From: Sphingosinicella sp963974575
GTDB lineage: Bacteria; Pseudomonadota; Alphaproteobacteria; Sphingomonadales; Sphingomonadaceae
Reading direction: 5' to 3'
Length of the DNA: 64,000 bases
Assembly: GCF_963974575.1 (NCBI RefSeq)
Contig: NZ_CAXBBQ010000002.1
Span: forward strand, 310,001 to 374,000
The position numbers and the translations under genes are program-made. Shown here in pieces: positions 27,061 to 36,213 of this stretch. The number at the start of each line of letters is the position of its first letter. Within the stretch, counting starts at the first letter, position 1. Below the pieces are notes generated by a model. The model did no database searches. It was not told the DNA's origin and worked only from the letters and a program-made list of their open reading frames with translations.

Positions 27061-27491
27061 TTAGAGCGCAAGAACATCACTATCTGAGGATAGGCCGGGG
27101 CCGGTATCGCTGAGGAAATTAACGCGGCGTTCCTGACCCGCACTCAAGTCGTTAAACATCCGATTCCTAGTGAATGCCTTGGTAGCAACGCCACCGACAG
27201 CTTTACCTGCGAGCCGTCCCCCTACAATGCCCAGAGCATTTGCTCCGGCACCTCCATAATTACCATCAGCAAGATTCGCTAGGACGGACACTCCAGAGGC
27301 CAACCTGCCTAAGCCACCAGCTACAAGTGCAGTAGTCCCGAAGAAAGCTCCCCTGCTCCAGTGGGGGCAGTAATCAATCCAAGGCCGGCAGCTCCGATCG
27401 CCACACCATCGGCGTAATCGCCAACAGTGTCCGCCTTTTCCGCAATTGAAGCGAATATGCTTTTGTTCCCACTGCATTGCATACTTTGCGG
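27061..27491 (-). pseudogene. Orphan Rhs C-terminal tail 3, frameshifted
   Basis: Two overlapping frames together give a typical sphingomonad Rhs tail: one frame reads KADTVGDYADGVAIGAAGLG then LITAPTGAG, and after a shift near 27350 the other reads FFGTTALVAGGLGRLASGVS, then LADGNYGGAGANALG and NDLSAGQERRV. The first frame opens directly after the TAG stop of the lipoprotein gene and in the same phase. No Rhs repeat core is attached. It is a broken toxin-delivery fragment. Confidence 0.6.
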
Positions 27492-27863
27492 CTAAGGACA
27501 ACCTACCACTTGGACTGAACGAGTTTCAGTCTGGCAAATTGAAGATCCCCTATAACATAGCATTAAACTATAATTGGAAGAATCATCGCTCCCAAATGTG
27601 TTGGCGTATGTCAACTCAATATCATCATACAATACAACAACCTCGTGTGCAGTGGCTTGCACCGAGACATTACGGCAAATTCCTGAACGGAGAAGAGTGA
27701 TTCGAGTCTCACCTTTCCGCACTTGGATTTCAAATCCCTCCTCATAATCGAGCAATTCCACTACCTCGTCCGCTTGTCGACTTAGAATCGTTGTCGAAGC
27801 ATCTGAACCAGCGGTGCATGCGGTCAGCAGGACAAAAAGTACTACAGAAATCAACCGGGACAT
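27492..27863 (-). CDS. Small lipoprotein, possible immunity protein 2
   Basis: A 123-residue protein with a lipoprotein signal (MSRLISVVLFVLLTAC, Cys at residue 16). The rest is a small beta-rich domain with several cysteines. Its ATG overlaps the stop of the upstream Rhs tail (TAATG), the tight coupling seen between toxin and immunity genes. A membrane-anchored immunity protein for a toxin acting in the envelope would fit, but the toxin domain is not recognised. Function is inferred from position only. Confidence 0.6.
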   Translation of the reverse strand: MSRLISVVLFVLLTACTAGSDASTTILSRQADEVVELLDYEEGFEIQVRKGETRITLLRSGICRNVSVQATAHEVVVLYDDIELTYANTFGSDDSSNYSLMLCYRGSSICQTETRSVQVVGCP

Positions 27864-28258
27864 TATGCACCTCGAGCGATTTGCACCTGTGCTTCAGGGG
27901 TATCAAAGAAGTTTGGATCGTTAGGTTCTTTCAAGCCGATTTGTTCAAGAATTTCGAGCCCATGTGCAGCAGCTTGCGCCAGCCATACGGATAATCCAGC
28001 TTCATTCGACGCTGCACCATAGACAACATTCCCAGGATTTGTGTCAAAGCTCCCTCCCGACGCCAACCGGTTAATTGTCCGACCCAATCCGGCGCCCATT
28101 GCAAACAGATAGGGGTCTCAATTTGGGTGAAATGGAGCATTCAAGGCATTATTGAAGTCGTTCTGACGCTCCTGACGAATTTGCTGTCGCGCTTGATTTG
28201 GGCTTACCAATACAGCCTGAGGGTTTGGCACGCCTTGGCTGCACACATCATTTTGCGA
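27863..28258 (-). pseudogene. Orphan Rhs C-terminal tail 2, in-frame stop
   Basis: One frame reads from just after the stop of lipoprotein 1 (VCSQGVPNPQAVLVSPNQAR, then FNNALNAPFHPN), meets TGA at 28118-28120, and continues in the same frame (DPYLFAMGAGLGRTINRLAS, ending VQIARGA). The composition resembles the variable end of Rhs or polymorphic toxins. If 28118 is a true stop, only the last 78 residues from the ATG at 28099 could be made. It is coupled to lipoprotein 2. Confidence 0.5.
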
Positions 28259-28804
28259 CTAGGAGCAATATGATCGGAATGACTGGTCAGTCAGTCTTTC
28301 ATTGGTAGCCGAAGTGTCGGGAGAAACTTGGATCACTAAGTCGCTACGTTTAGTATCCCTGCTTATGCGAGAGAAAATGAAGGAGATGCTCACGCCCCTG
28401 AGTTTGGCTGTCATGTTGTACGATCCATCGCCACATTTCACCACGTCAGAGAACCAGAAAAATCCGGGGGTGAACTGCAAGGATTCTCCGTCCAAACCCA
28501 GCATCGTCGACTCATCAGCCCTGCCTATGTCCTTAACATAGCAACTTAGATCAGCGACAGGATCAGATTTGTTTTTCCAAGCGAACGCCTCTCGATGGTC
28601 ATCATCAAGGGAATAGCAGGAAATATCGATGATTTTCCGACCAGATGCATTTAGGATCGGGAAGTGGGCGGTATAACCGTCGCGTGCAAAGCCCGCGCTC
28701 GTGGCGAACTTCGCTTCTTTCAGCCCTGGAAACGACGACTTCACGCTCTCTCCGCACGACGACGCCAAGACCATCATCAAAATCACATAGGAATATCTGA
28801 GCAT
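28259..28804 (-). CDS. Lipoprotein, possible immunity protein 1
   Basis: A 181-residue protein beginning MLRYSYVILMMVLASSC, a lipoprotein signal with Cys at about residue 17. The rest is a soluble, probably periplasmic domain with several cysteines. The start at 28804 is chosen because of the signal sequence and a GGAACG upstream; the frame itself is open to 28990. It overlaps the frame of Rhs tail 1. As with the second lipoprotein, an immunity role is suggested only by its place after a toxin tail. Confidence 0.55.
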   Translation of the reverse strand: MLRYSYVILMMVLASSCGESVKSSFPGLKEAKFATSAGFARDGYTAHFPILNASGRKIIDISCYSLDDDHREAFAWKNKSDPVADLSCYVKDIGRADESTMLGLDGESLQFTPGFFWFSDVVKCGDGSYNMTAKLRGVSISFIFSRISRDTKRSDLVIQVSPDTSATNERLTDQSFRSYCS

Positions 28805-29381
28805 CAGCGCGTTCCAGTCTGCGTCGTACCTGCGGGTAAGAAAGTCCGCCATCCTTCGGGATAGCCAATGTGACCGACGATGCTCCTTCATGCCGGCCTG
28901 TAACCAACTCAATATAGAGTCCGCCGTCAGCCCTATCGATGAGAACCTGTTGAGGGTCCGGACCCAGATCAGTATTTCCGGCCGTATCATCTAAGCCAGA
29001 AAATCGTTGTCCGCCTCCTGTAACGCCTCCAATGAGAGCGCCCTGGCTACGAAGAAGAGGGCCGGCCGTCCGCGAACCTGTCCATTGGCGCGGAATGATC
29101 GCAGCTGCGCCTGGTCGGATTGGCCGTAGCATCCCACCTGTCCGGCCAACATGCCGAGGGTTGCCTGCATAAACTAACGCGCGACCTTGGCATATAATGT
29201 ATTTTGAATCATCCTTTTGCGGCAACCATCCCGAAGTTTCTCGTTTCCCGACACTAACATTCCCAGCACTGGGCTGAATGGCGTCTGAGGAGACCCGCGG
29301 GGTTTCCGTTTCAGCGGTGACGACAATCGGTTCGGCACATATAACCACACCCTGATTATCAGTTGTACATTCATCCTCCAT
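28605..29381 (-). pseudogene. Orphan Rhs C-terminal tail 1
   Basis: The frame begins in what looks like the end of an Rhs core (APLGMEDECTTDNQGVVICA, with a TAA seven codons before the Met) and runs through PIVVTAETE and QRFSGLDDTAGNTDLGPDPQ. Rhs proteins often end their core with DPLG or DPSG before a variable toxin domain. The core is gone. The last 200 bases overlap lipoprotein 1 in another frame, so the true toxin end is probably near 28805 or is shifted. Confidence 0.5.
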
Positions 29382-29474
29382 CCCGAGCGGCGCGCAGCGT
29401 ACTTACAGTCCGTGAGCGCCGGAAGCGCAGAAAGCCGCCGTTTGCAGCTCGGCAGGGGCTGAATCCCACACACC

Positions 29475-30029
29475 CTAGAATGTCGGCGGTGTGCAGGCGC
29501 TGACGACGCGCGCAGGCACGTCACTCACGCAGCGAAAGCGATGCGGTATCCGGCTGTCAAAACTGTAGGCATCCCCCGGCCCGAGGACGCGCCGCTCGTT
29601 CCCGACGGTCACTTCGATCTGGCCGGAGATGATAATTCCCGCTTCCTCGCCGTCATGGCTCAGCGGGATGCGGCCCGTGTCCGAACCCGGCTTGTAGCAT
29701 TCATCGAGCATCTGCAGCTTGCGCCCGCTCATCGATCGCCCCACCTGACGGTACGAGACATGCCCTTTGCCGATTTCGACAAGGTCGCTCGCGGCATGAA
29801 ACATCGCGTCGTCCGGCTCCCGCTCCAGCGCGAAAAACGCTGAAAGGCCGACCGGGATTGCATCCAGAATGCGCTTCAGGGCACCGAGTGAGGGATTGGC
29901 GCGGTCCGCCTCGACAAGCGATATCGTGGAGTTCGTGATCCCCGCACGTTTTGCAAGCACCCGCTGCGACAGGCCTGCCGCCTGTCGCACATGGCGTAGC
30001 CGCCACCCCACGCCAAGATCTTCCGACAT
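29475..30029 (-). CDS. XRE-cupin transcriptional regulator (PuuR-like)
   Basis: A 184-residue protein with an N-terminal HTH_XRE domain (LRHVRQAAGLSQRVLAKRAG, then ITNSTISLVEADRANPSLG) and a C-terminal cupin (EEAGIIISGQIEVTVGN). This is the PuuR layout, used for putrescine and amine catabolism. The start at 30029 follows AGAGGGCGGA. It is divergent from the aminotransferase gene, which it likely controls through TGTTGA-N7-TCAACA at 30056-30074. Confidence 0.88.
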   Translation of the reverse strand: MSEDLGVGWRLRHVRQAAGLSQRVLAKRAGITNSTISLVEADRANPSLGALKRILDAIPVGLSAFFALEREPDDAMFHAASDLVEIGKGHVSYRQVGRSMSGRKLQMLDECYKPGSDTGRIPLSHDGEEAGIIISGQIEVTVGNERRVLGPGDAYSFDSRIPHRFRCVSDVPARVVSACTPPTF

Positions 30030-30055
30030 TCCGCCCTCTTCCACCGCGTTCATGT

Positions 30056-30074
30056 TGTTGAACCACACTCAACA
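30056..30074. promoter_or_regulatory. Inverted repeat TGTTGA-N7-TCAACA
   Basis: Perfect 6-base arms (30056-30061 and 30069-30074) between the divergent XRE-cupin and aminotransferase genes, 27 bases upstream of the regulator start. Candidate operator of that regulator. Confidence 0.5.
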
Positions 30075-30175
30075 CCCTGCCTTCAATGCGCCGAAACGCG
30101 TGCCGGGCAAAGCATAAAGAAAACGGCTTGTTTTCACGGGCCCCGAGTGTTCGAGTGCTTGAGAAAGGACAACAC

Positions 30176-31489
30176 ATGCCGACCAACACCCCTGCCCTCG
30201 ATAATTTCTGGATGCCGTTCACCGCGAACCGGCAGTTCAAGGCAGCGCCGCGTCTCCTCGCGGAAGCGGAGGGCATGTATTATCGCAGCGACGATGGCAG
30301 GCGTGTTCTGGACGGCACTGCCGGCCTCTGGTGCGTCAATGCGGGTCACGGCCGACGCGAAATCGCCGAGGCCGTCGGCGAACAGCTGCGCACGCTCGAT
30401 TATGCGCCGACGTTCCAGATGGGGCACCCCATCGCGTTCCGCTTCGCCGAGCGTCTCGGCGAGATCGCGCCGGGTGGGCTCGATCGCATCTTCTTCACGA
30501 ATTCCGGTTCCGAAGCGGTCGATACGGCGCTGAAAATCGCCGTCGCCTACCAGCGCGCGATCGGGCAAGGCACACGCACGCGTTTCATCGGTCGGGAACG
30601 CGGCTACCACGGTGTCGGCTTCGGCGGTATCTCGGTGGGCGGTCTCGTCAACAACCGGCGCGTGTTCCCCACCCTCCCCGGCACCGATCACCTGCGCCAC
30701 ACGCACGACCCCGCGCGCAACGCCTTTTCGCAGGATTTGCCGGAACATGGCGCCGAGCTCGCCGACGACCTCGAGCGGCTCGTCGGCCTGCACGGCGCGG
30801 AAACGATCGCGGCGGTGATCGTCGAACCGATGGCCGGCTCCACCGGCGTCTTGCTGCCGCCGAAGGGCTATCTGGAGCGGCTTCGCGAGATCGCGACTCG
30901 GCACGGCATCCTGCTGATTTTCGACGAAGTGATCACGGGTTTCGGGCGTCTCGGCACGCCCTTCGCAACGGAGAGGTTCGGTGTGCGGCCCGACATCGTG
31001 ACGACCGCGAAGGCCATCACCAATGGCGCCGTGCCGATGGGCGCGGTCTTCTGCGCGCGGGACATTCACGATGCGCTGATGCAGGGGCCGGAGTCCGCCA
31101 TCGAGCTTTTCCACGGCTATACCTACTCGGGCCATCCGGTCGCCTGCGCGGCGGGCATGGCGACGCTCGACATCTATGCGCGGGAAGGCCTCCTCACGCG
31201 CGCGGCGGAGCTCGAAACGTACTGGAAAGAAGCCGTTTTCAGCCTGCGCAACCTGCCGGCGATCACCGACATTCGGGCGATCGGCCTCGTCGCGGGAATC
31301 GAGCTTGCATCGCGCGAAGGTGCACCCGGTGGCCGCGCCTACGACGTGTTCACGGATTGCTTCCAGCGCGGGCTCCTGATCCGCGTGACCGGCGACATCA
31401 TCGCCTTGTCGCCGCCCCTCATCGCGGAGAAAACGGAAATCGACACGATGGTCGAGATGCTTCGGGAAACGATCAAGGCGGCGGCGTAA
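30176..31489 (+). CDS. Beta-alanine--pyruvate-type class III aminotransferase
   Basis: A 437-residue PLP omega-aminotransferase. It begins LDNFWMPFTANRQFKAAPRL and carries TNSGSEAVDTALKIA, the PLP aspartate in LIFDEVITGFGR and the lysine in TTAKAITNGAVPMG. This N-terminal pattern is typical of beta-alanine:pyruvate transaminases (EC 2.6.1.18), which give malonate semialdehyde and alanine and often accept other omega-amines. The start follows AAAGGA. No malonate-semialdehyde dehydrogenase is adjacent. The PuuR-like regulator next to it fits amine catabolism. Confidence 0.9.
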   Translation: MPTNTPALDNFWMPFTANRQFKAAPRLLAEAEGMYYRSDDGRRVLDGTAGLWCVNAGHGRREIAEAVGEQLRTLDYAPTFQMGHPIAFRFAERLGEIAPGGLDRIFFTNSGSEAVDTALKIAVAYQRAIGQGTRTRFIGRERGYHGVGFGGISVGGLVNNRRVFPTLPGTDHLRHTHDPARNAFSQDLPEHGAELADDLERLVGLHGAETIAAVIVEPMAGSTGVLLPPKGYLERLREIATRHGILLIFDEVITGFGRLGTPFATERFGVRPDIVTTAKAITNGAVPMGAVFCARDIHDALMQGPESAIELFHGYTYSGHPVACAAGMATLDIYAREGLLTRAAELETYWKEAVFSLRNLPAITDIRAIGLVAGIELASREGAPGGRAYDVFTDCFQRGLLIRVTGDIIALSPPLIAEKTEIDTMVEMLRETIKAAA

Positions 31490-31592
31490 GCGCCCAGTCT
31501 CCAGGATACCGGGGTTAACTCGGAATTAGCCAGATTTGTTTATCACAGCGGCAGAGCGCCAACACCTTGATTGGCGCAAGGGCCGCAAAAAC

Positions 31593-32777
31593 ATGAATAT
31601 CAACGTTCAGAATTTCGTCCGCGCGCGCAGCACACGCCTCGTGCTTGCCGCGTCGCTTATCGCTATCGGCGCAGTCGGCTTCGCGCCCTATGTCTTCAAC
31701 GACATTTCGACGCAGGCGGCGATCAACGCGCCGCTCATTCGCCTGTCGGCACCGGTCGACGGCACGGTGGCGGACTTGCCTGCCGATGGCCGCTATTTCG
31801 CGAACGCCGCCTCGATCCGGCTGCTCGATCTGTCGCAGGATACCGGAGACGTCGCGGACCTCGCGGCGGCAGCTGATCTCGCGCAGGCGCAGATTGATCT
31901 TGCCGAACGCCAGCTCGCCGAGCTTCGCTCTGAAGAACGGCGGCTCGAAAAACGTGCATCGGCATTCAACGCGGCCACGAGCGCCCGCCTCGGCGAAGAT
32001 CGCGGCGCCGCGCTTGCCGATCTCAATGGATGCCAGGCGGAACGCACGCAGCAGGCGGCGACGCTCGCACGCGTGCGGAAGCTCGCACGCGAAGGCTTCA
32101 TGTCCCCCGCCGCCGTGGAAAAGGCCGAAGCTGCGGCAACGCGCACGAACAACGAATGCAGCAGCGCCGCCGCGAAGCTGCGCTCGATCGAGGTCACGGA
32201 AAAGGCCGCACGCGGCGGCGTGTTCATCGGCGATAGCTACAACGACGCGCCTTATGCCACGCAGCAGGCCGACAGGCTGATGCTCCAGCGGCAAATCATC
32301 GAAAAGACACTGAACGACGCCACCGCTCAGCTGACGCAGGCGAAGCTGCGCCTGAAAGACGCGCTCGGCCGCGCCAGCTATCGCGCGCCGGCCGGAACGC
32401 TCATCTGGGCGGCAACCGCAAGCTCCGGCGCTGCCGTGCGCGCCGGCGAGCCGATCCTCGACCTCGTCGATTGCCGCCGCCGTTTCGTGCAGGTCGCGCT
32501 GCCGGAACGCAAGGCCGAAGCCATCGTGCCCGGCGGCCCCGCCGACGTGCGCCTGATCGGCTCCGACCGCTGGATGAAAGGCCGCATCTCGAGCATCTCC
32601 GGCGCCGCGAGCCGCCGCGAGGAGCGGCTGCTGGCCGCGTCCACCTACACGAAACCCGGCGCCCGCGAGATCCTCGTGGACGTCGCGCTTTCCGCCTCCG
32701 CCCCGGATACGGTCGATCCCAGCCGCAGGTGCGATGTCGGGCGGCTGGCCGAAGTGCGGTTCAGCCGAACGATCTGA
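31593..32777 (+). CDS. HlyD-like membrane-fusion adaptor
   Basis: A 394-residue protein with one N-terminal membrane segment (about residues 14-30), a biotinyl-lipoyl-like strand (PLIRLSAPVDGTVADLPADG), a long coiled coil (about residues 90-240) and the second half-motif (YRAPAGTLIWAATASSGAAV). This is the periplasmic adaptor shape, close to Alg44/HlyD proteins. The start at 31593 follows AAGGG. The glycosyltransferase gene begins five bases after its stop, so the pair probably forms a polysaccharide synthesis and export unit. Confidence 0.87.
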   Translation: MNINVQNFVRARSTRLVLAASLIAIGAVGFAPYVFNDISTQAAINAPLIRLSAPVDGTVADLPADGRYFANAASIRLLDLSQDTGDVADLAAAADLAQAQIDLAERQLAELRSEERRLEKRASAFNAATSARLGEDRGAALADLNGCQAERTQQAATLARVRKLAREGFMSPAAVEKAEAAATRTNNECSSAAAKLRSIEVTEKAARGGVFIGDSYNDAPYATQQADRLMLQRQIIEKTLNDATAQLTQAKLRLKDALGRASYRAPAGTLIWAATASSGAAVRAGEPILDLVDCRRRFVQVALPERKAEAIVPGGPADVRLIGSDRWMKGRISSISGAASRREERLLAASTYTKPGAREILVDVALSASAPDTVDPSRRCDVGRLAEVRFSRTI

Positions 32778-32782
32778 TCGTC

Positions 32783-34975
32783 TTGAACACGCTGCCACTG
32801 ATCGAAACGCTGGCGCCCCTCGCCCTTGTGCTTGGGGCGCTGATCCTGTTCGGCGGGGTGCACTATAGCCGTGCCGGTCTCATCGCGACCATCGGTGCCA
32901 CGCTTCTCTACTATCTCCACTGGCGGATCACGCGGACGATTCCGTGGTCTGGCGGTCCGGGCGACCTGTGGTGGCCGCTCATTTGCCTCACAGTGGAACT
33001 CGCGGCCCTGTTTGACGCCGCGATCCTGCTCGCGATCCTCTCCCGCCCTACCGACCGATCCGCCGAAGCCGACGCAGGCGAAGCCCTGCTCCGCGCGCGA
33101 TGGACCGAGAACGCAGCAAAGCTGCCCCCTGTCGACGTGTTTATTGCCACCTACAACGAGCCCCGCGACGTTCTGGAAAAAACCATCCTCGGGTGCCTTG
33201 CGCTCAATTGGCCCGACGCGCGGATCTGGGTGCTCGATGATGGGCGCAGGCAGTGGGTGCACGACCTCTGCGTCGCCAAGGGCGCCGGCTACATCAACCG
33301 CCCCGACAACAAGGGCGCCAAGGCTGGAAACATCAATCACGCCCTCACGCTCACGACCGCGCCTTATGTGGCTGTGTTCGACGCCGATTTCGTGCCGAGG
33401 CGCGATTTCCTGCTGCGCACGATGGGCTTCTTCGAAGACGAGAAGATCGGGATCGTCCAGATCCCGCACAGCTTCTACAACCACGATCCGATGCAGACGA
33501 ATCTCGGCCTGCAGCAGGCGATGCCGGACGATCAGCGCTTCTTCTTCGAAGCCATCATGCCCGGCCGCGACGGCTGGGATGCCTCGTTCTGCTGCGGCTC
33601 GAATTCGGTCACGCGGCGCAAGCTGTTCGAGGACATCGGCGGCGGCCTCCCTGAAGGGTCGATCACCGAAGACATGCTGCTGACGCTGGCGAGTCTGCGC
33701 CAAGGCTATGTCACGCGCTATCTCAACGAGCCGCTGGCCTATGGCCTCGCGGCGGAGAGCACGGCGGCGTTCTTCGTGCAGCGGCAGCGCTGGGCGCAGG
33801 GCGCGATCCAAATTCTCTATCTGAAGGAAGGCCCGCTCGGTCCCGGCCTCAAGCTGCGGCACCGGCTGATGTTCCTGCCATCGGCATGGATCACGCAGGG
33901 TTTGCAATCGGCCTTCGCGATCCTGATGCCGATCATGTTCATGCTGTTCAATCTGTCGCCGATGATCGACGTCGACCTGCCAAGTCTCACCAGCTACCTG
34001 CTGCCTCTCATACTGGCGCTGCTCGTGGGCATCACACTACTTGCGCCCGGTCGCTATTATCCGCTGGCGGCGCAGGTCCTCGCGGTGTTCCAGATGTTCC
34101 GCATTCTCCCCGTCGTCCTGCAGACCTTGGTCAAGCCGCACGGCCATGCCTTCAAGGTCACACCCAAGGGCTCCGCCGCGGGCGGCGGGAATTGGGAAAC
34201 GCGTGTGCTCTTTTCCTGCATGTTCCTGATCGCGGCAAGCGTGGCGGGCATGGTGGCGAACATGGGCGCGGATTATCGCATCGTCGTACAAGACGAACTG
34301 CTGCCGATGGTGAGCTTCTGGCTTCTGCTCAACATGCTCGTGATGATCCTCGTCGCGATGATGTGCCTCGAAAAGCCGCGCATTCGCGGCGAGGAACGCT
34401 TCGAGATCCAGCAACCGCTGTCGCTGCTCAGCGATGGAGGCCACATGATCACCTCCGGCAAGGGCGATATATCCCTGTCCGGCCTCGGCATGGAGGTCTC
34501 CGAGCCGGCCGACCTTGCGATCGGCGAGCGCGTGCAGGTGGTTCTCCCCGAAGTCGGCATCGTTCGCGGTTTCGTCCGCCGGACCGGTCGGCGCATCGGC
34601 GTCGCGTTCGATTTCCATTCCGAAGAGGCGCGAGACCGCCTGATCGTCTGGCTGTTCACAAACCGGATCCAGGTCAACGCGCAGCGGCCATCCGCGCTTG
34701 CGGTGGCGGGCGCGGTCATCCGGAGGCTTTGGGCCGCAGATCTCACCGTGCAGGCGCAGCCCGCGCCTGCGCCCGAACCCGAAGCGCCGGAGATCAAGCT
34801 TTCTGCCGCGACGCGCCTCATTCAGCCTGCCGCTGTCCGCAAGCTCGCGGCAGCGAACCTCGATACCGGCATCGCGCTCGCCGCCGGTTCAGCCGAAGAC
34901 GAGCCTCAGGAGGAAACCGGCGCACCGCATCCCGTGCCCTTGCCCGCCCCGAGATACGCCGGCCTTGCCGGATAA
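32783..34975 (+). CDS. Cellulose-synthase-like glycosyltransferase with PilZ domain
   Basis: A 730-residue inner-membrane glycosyltransferase family 2 enzyme of the BcsA type. Catalytic motifs are all present: VFIATYNEP (about 119), LDDGRR (about 151), DADF, ITED and QRQRW. Hydrophobic segments flank the catalytic domain. A PilZ domain follows (about residues 530-640), with RGEER and DISLSG as the c-di-GMP-binding motifs. No ATG exists before the catalytic domain, so TTG at 32783 is taken as start. No bcsB, bcsZ or bcsC is next to it, so the product is unlikely to be made by a standard cellulose machine; the polymer is unknown. Confidence 0.9.
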   Translation: MNTLPLIETLAPLALVLGALILFGGVHYSRAGLIATIGATLLYYLHWRITRTIPWSGGPGDLWWPLICLTVELAALFDAAILLAILSRPTDRSAEADAGEALLRARWTENAAKLPPVDVFIATYNEPRDVLEKTILGCLALNWPDARIWVLDDGRRQWVHDLCVAKGAGYINRPDNKGAKAGNINHALTLTTAPYVAVFDADFVPRRDFLLRTMGFFEDEKIGIVQIPHSFYNHDPMQTNLGLQQAMPDDQRFFFEAIMPGRDGWDASFCCGSNSVTRRKLFEDIGGGLPEGSITEDMLLTLASLRQGYVTRYLNEPLAYGLAAESTAAFFVQRQRWAQGAIQILYLKEGPLGPGLKLRHRLMFLPSAWITQGLQSAFAILMPIMFMLFNLSPMIDVDLPSLTSYLLPLILALLVGITLLAPGRYYPLAAQVLAVFQMFRILPVVLQTLVKPHGHAFKVTPKGSAAGGGNWETRVLFSCMFLIAASVAGMVANMGADYRIVVQDELLPMVSFWLLLNMLVMILVAMMCLEKPRIRGEERFEIQQPLSLLSDGGHMITSGKGDISLSGLGMEVSEPADLAIGERVQVVLPEVGIVRGFVRRTGRRIGVAFDFHSEEARDRLIVWLFTNRIQVNAQRPSALAVAGAVIRRLWAADLTVQAQPAPAPEPEAPEIKLSAATRLIQPAAVRKLAAANLDTGIALAAGSAEDEPQEETGAPHPVPLPAPRYAGLAG

Positions 34976-35081
34976 ACGTCAGGGTTTTACCGATTACGGA
35001 GGCTCACCGGCCTGCATATTGTGAAATGCACGGCCCCTGACATAAAACGCCTGAGCTAATGCCGCCGGATCGGGAGTCACC

Positions 35082-36071
35082 ATGCTGGTCAAGTTGCGTC
35101 CGGACGGGTTCACGCTCGCGCTTTTCGCTGTCGTCGCAATTGCAAGCGTGCTGCCCTGCCGGGGCGATACCGCAGACGCCTTCGCGATCGCCACGCGGCT
35201 CGCCATCATGCTGCTGTTCTTCATGCACGGTGCCAAGCTGTCGCGCGAGGCGATCATGCGCGGTGCGGGTGCAGTGAAGCTGCACCTGTCGGCGCTCGGC
35301 GTCACCTACATCGTGTTCCCGCTTCTCGCATTCGGGATCGCGCTGGCGCCTGACCGCATTGCTTCCGCCGACATCAAGGCGGGCCTCATGTTCCTCGCCG
35401 TGCTGCCGTCCACCGTCCAGTCGTCGATCGCCTTCACATCGATCGGACATGGAAATGTCGCCGCGGCCGTATGCAGCGCATCGCTTTCCAACTTCATCGG
35501 CGTGTTCCTCACGCCCCTGCTCGCCGGGCTGCTGATCCATGCCGAGGGGGCCGGCGGCGAGATCGATACAATCGCGGCGATCCGCTCGGTGGTGGTGACG
35601 CTGCTGATACCGTTCATCGTCGGGCACTTGTCCCGGCCGCTCATCGGTCACTTCGTCGATCGCCATAAAGCCTTCCTCGGCAAGCTCGATCGCGGCTCGA
35701 TCCTGCTCGTTGTCTACACCGCGTTCAGCGCGGCGGTCGTCGACGGGCTGTGGTCACGCGTTTCGGGCGTGGACCTCGCGACCATCGCCGGGCTTGCCGT
35801 GCTGCTGCTCGCAGCGGTGCTGCTGATTTCCCTCGCGCTGTCGCGCGTGCTCGGCATGTCCCGGGCGGATGAGGTGGCGCTGGTGTTCTGCGGTTCCACG
35901 AAGAGCCTGGCGAGCGGCGTACCGATCGCCGCGGCGCTGTTCGCGACGCCGCTCGTCGGGATGCTGATCCTGCCGCTGATGATCTATCACCAGATCCAGC
36001 TCCTCGTCTGCGCCGTCATCGCGCGCGTCTACGCCGATCACCCGGAGGCAGCCGCCAGCGCCGCGGAGTGA
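35082..36071 (+). CDS. Bile acid:sodium symporter family protein (YfeH/SLC10A7-like)
   Basis: A 329-residue protein with about ten hydrophobic segments. LLFFMHGAKLSREAI, LPSTVQSSIAFTSIGHGN and FCGSTKSLASGVPIA match the SBF-like group that includes E. coli YfeH. These are probable sodium-linked carriers of unknown substrate. GGAG lies before the start. The gene stands alone, 106 bases after the glycosyltransferase. Confidence 0.87.
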   Translation: MLVKLRPDGFTLALFAVVAIASVLPCRGDTADAFAIATRLAIMLLFFMHGAKLSREAIMRGAGAVKLHLSALGVTYIVFPLLAFGIALAPDRIASADIKAGLMFLAVLPSTVQSSIAFTSIGHGNVAAAVCSASLSNFIGVFLTPLLAGLLIHAEGAGGEIDTIAAIRSVVVTLLIPFIVGHLSRPLIGHFVDRHKAFLGKLDRGSILLVVYTAFSAAVVDGLWSRVSGVDLATIAGLAVLLLAAVLLISLALSRVLGMSRADEVALVFCGSTKSLASGVPIAAALFATPLVGMLILPLMIYHQIQLLVCAVIARVYADHPEAAASAAE

Positions 36072-36213
36072 TCCGCCCCGTTCACCGCAAGGGAAGCTGC
36101 GGCGAGTCGAGGAACGCGTGGTCCTATCCATGCGTTGGGCCAGACAATCACGCAATCATCAGCAAACCGCGCTCCCCGACGGACGGGCGCTTTCGCGGCT
36201 AGGAGATACAGTC

